DNA of 64,000 nucleotides from Bacteroidales bacterium (GTDB taxonomy: Bacteria > Bacteroidota > Bacteroidia > Bacteroidales > UBA932): NCBI GenBank assembly GCA_017630215.1, contig JAGBVR010000007.1, positions 62,001 to 126,000 on the forward strand, written 5' to 3'. Below the pieces are notes generated by a model that searched no databases, was not told where the DNA came from, and saw only the letters and a program-made list of their open reading frames with translations. This document shows positions 62,936 to 64,000 of this stretch, one piece after another. Position numbers and translations under genes: made by a program. Position 1 is the first letter of the stretch. Each line of letters begins with the position of its first letter.

Positions 62936-64000
62936 TTACCTGAATCTGAGTTCCATAAGTTTTTCAGGTATTTCAATATTCTCCTTCGGAATGGTAAGAT
63001 GGTTTTTTGCATTTACCTTATATGGCAATGGATTCTCCAACCTGGAAATATTCTTGTCCAGAACCTTGGATATATCCTCATAATAAATCTTCAGACGTCC
63101 TGTCTTCTTAATCTTCACTCCATTGATATCATTCTCTTCAGTAATGATCTTATTAATATGAGATTCGATCTTGGAAGGAGCTATGAATTCACCATAAATC
63201 AGATTATACAGTTTGGTAAATTCCTGAATGTTATCCTTAAGGTCCATGCGTTCCACCTTGTTACCCTTCCTCTTTCTGTCAATCAGGTACATAATGTAGA
63301 CTACTGCTGTAGGCTGATTCACAAAATTCAGAGCAATGTCCCTGACTTCGCTTCCATCTGTCACACGAAGACACACATAGTATTTGCCATGGTTTCCGGA
63401 TAGTTTGTCATTATTGGTTTCTTCTTTGACAACAACCTTGAATTTAGCGTTCTTGCCCAAAGAATACCTGTCTATGCACATCTTGAAAAACTCACGCTGG
63501 AAAGCAGGGCTCATCCTGCCACAGACAACCGTCATCCACATATCATCGGTAATACCGATTGAATTTTCCAGCACGGTCTCGATTTCTGCTCCAGCCTGCT
63601 TATCATTCGTTTCTTTGTATTTCTTTACATTGTTAAGAAACCTCTTGACAAGTGCCTGCATTTCTTTCAAAGACGAAGGCTCATTTTCCGCAATGCCTCT
63701 GAAAGAAGGCACAGCGCAATGCAATACCGGCTCACACACAGCAGTTTCCGTGGCTGACTGTGAAAATTCGGAGAAGGCCCACGTTTCAAACAGCTCGGGA
63801 GCATTATATGCGAAATTGACAAGAGCATTCCTATGAGAAGCTCTTTCAGCAGATTCATGCACTTCGACAAGATTCCTGACAGTATCAGTTGCATCGACCT
63901 TCAATTCTGCAATATAATACACATACTCTCCCTGATCCACTCTGTACAATGGGACTACAGCAGTAATGTTAAGCAAACTGCAGCGACGGGCCAACTCCTT
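62936..64000 (-). CDS. Orphan protein, 5' end outside the window
   Basis: The reading frame is open to the window edge; at least 354 codons are visible and no clear start with ribosome-binding site is seen, so the gene is treated as 5'-truncated. Not recognised. The N-terminal part is mixed alpha/beta (LNITAVVPLYRVDQGEYVYYIAELKVDA), the middle contains GITDDMWMTVVCGRMSPAFQREFF, and the C-terminal 130 residues have a helix (TAVVYIMYLIDRKRKGN), a second helical part (PSKIESHINKIITEENDIN) and a beta end (LTIPKENIEIPEKL) similar in order to the C-terminus of the TerB-like protein. Ends at a strong terminator. Confidence 0.6.
   Translation of the reverse strand, partial: KELARRCSLLNITAVVPLYRVDQGEYVYYIAELKVDATDTVRNLVEVHESAERASHRNALVNFAYNAPELFETWAFSEFSQSATETAVCEPVLHCAVPSFRGIAENEPSSLKEMQALVKRFLNNVKKYKETNDKQAGAEIETVLENSIGITDDMWMTVVCGRMSPAFQREFFKMCIDRYSLGKNAKFKVVVKEETNNDKLSGNHGKYYVCLRVTDGSEVRDIALNFVNQPTAVVYIMYLIDRKRKGNKVERMDLKDNIQEFTKLYNLIYGEFIAPSKIESHINKIITEENDINGVKIKKTGRLKIYYEDISKVLDKNISRLENPLPYKVNAKNHLTIPKENIEIPEKLMELRFR

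Overview
The window reads as chromosomal DNA of a gut-type Bacteroidales bacterium (phylum Bacteroidota). The evidence is a SusC/SusD pair, BACON-type surface lipoproteins, several glycoside hydrolases with lipoprotein signals, TPR/membrane regulators, a NUDIX-type sugar regulator, and many promoters with the Bacteroidota -7 box TAnnTTTG, some with TTTG or TTG exactly 19 nt upstream. Placement below order (for example Rikenellaceae or the uncultured Cryptobacteroides group) would be a guess.

Region 1 (1-14.9 kb, minus strand) is a phospho-ester scavenging locus. One operon runs GlpT-type antiporter, calcineurin-like phosphoesterase lipoprotein, SusC, SusD, BACON surface lipoprotein, and ends in a clear terminator. 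A second transcript runs secreted metallo-beta-lactamase-fold protein, metallophosphoesterase, and a second metallophosphoesterase cut by the window start. Region 2 (15-18.6 kb, plus strand) holds grpE, dnaJ, rplS and tRNA-Arg(ACG), followed by about 840 bp without convincing genes but rich in hairpins. Region 3 (18.6-30 kb) holds dut-murF, a small exported protein next to a TPR membrane regulator (both near a repeated hairpin element), and a minus-strand operon of a TPR protein, HAD phosphatase, YycJ-type hydrolase, NagD-like HAD phosphatase and GH3 lipoprotein.

Region 4 (29.7-37.4 kb, plus strand) starts with an M28 peptidase homologue lacking key active-site residues, then four tightly overlapping genes: MsbA-like ABC exporter, VanZ-like protein, large amidase/golvesin-type exported protein, and a CyuA/UPF0597 protein. 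Region 5 (37.4-48 kb, plus strand) is amino-sugar and alpha-glucan metabolism: a degenerate NagB domain fused to a PIG-L deacetylase, an intact NagB, a TPR/DUF6377-type regulator, a multimodular lipoprotein with an SGNH esterase and starch-binding-like modules, and a GH31 alpha-glucosidase.

Region 6 (48.1-58.7 kb, minus strand) is a xyloglucan side-chain and xylose locus: GH31 alpha-xylosidase with a PA14 insert, GH95 alpha-fucosidase/galactosidase, NUDIX regulator, xylulokinase, xylose isomerase and a xylose-type H+ symporter. The hydrolases release fucose or galactose and xylose, the symporter imports xylose, and XylA/XylB feed it to the pentose phosphate pathway. There is no SusCD pair here.

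Region 7 (58.9-64 kb, minus strand) is the least explained part: an M48 peptidase with a C-terminal zinc ribbon, a membrane protein ending in a zinc ribbon, a 135-residue orphan, a TerB-like 501-residue protein, a 55-residue protein and a 5'-truncated orphan. It has well-formed promoters, terminators and candidate operators.
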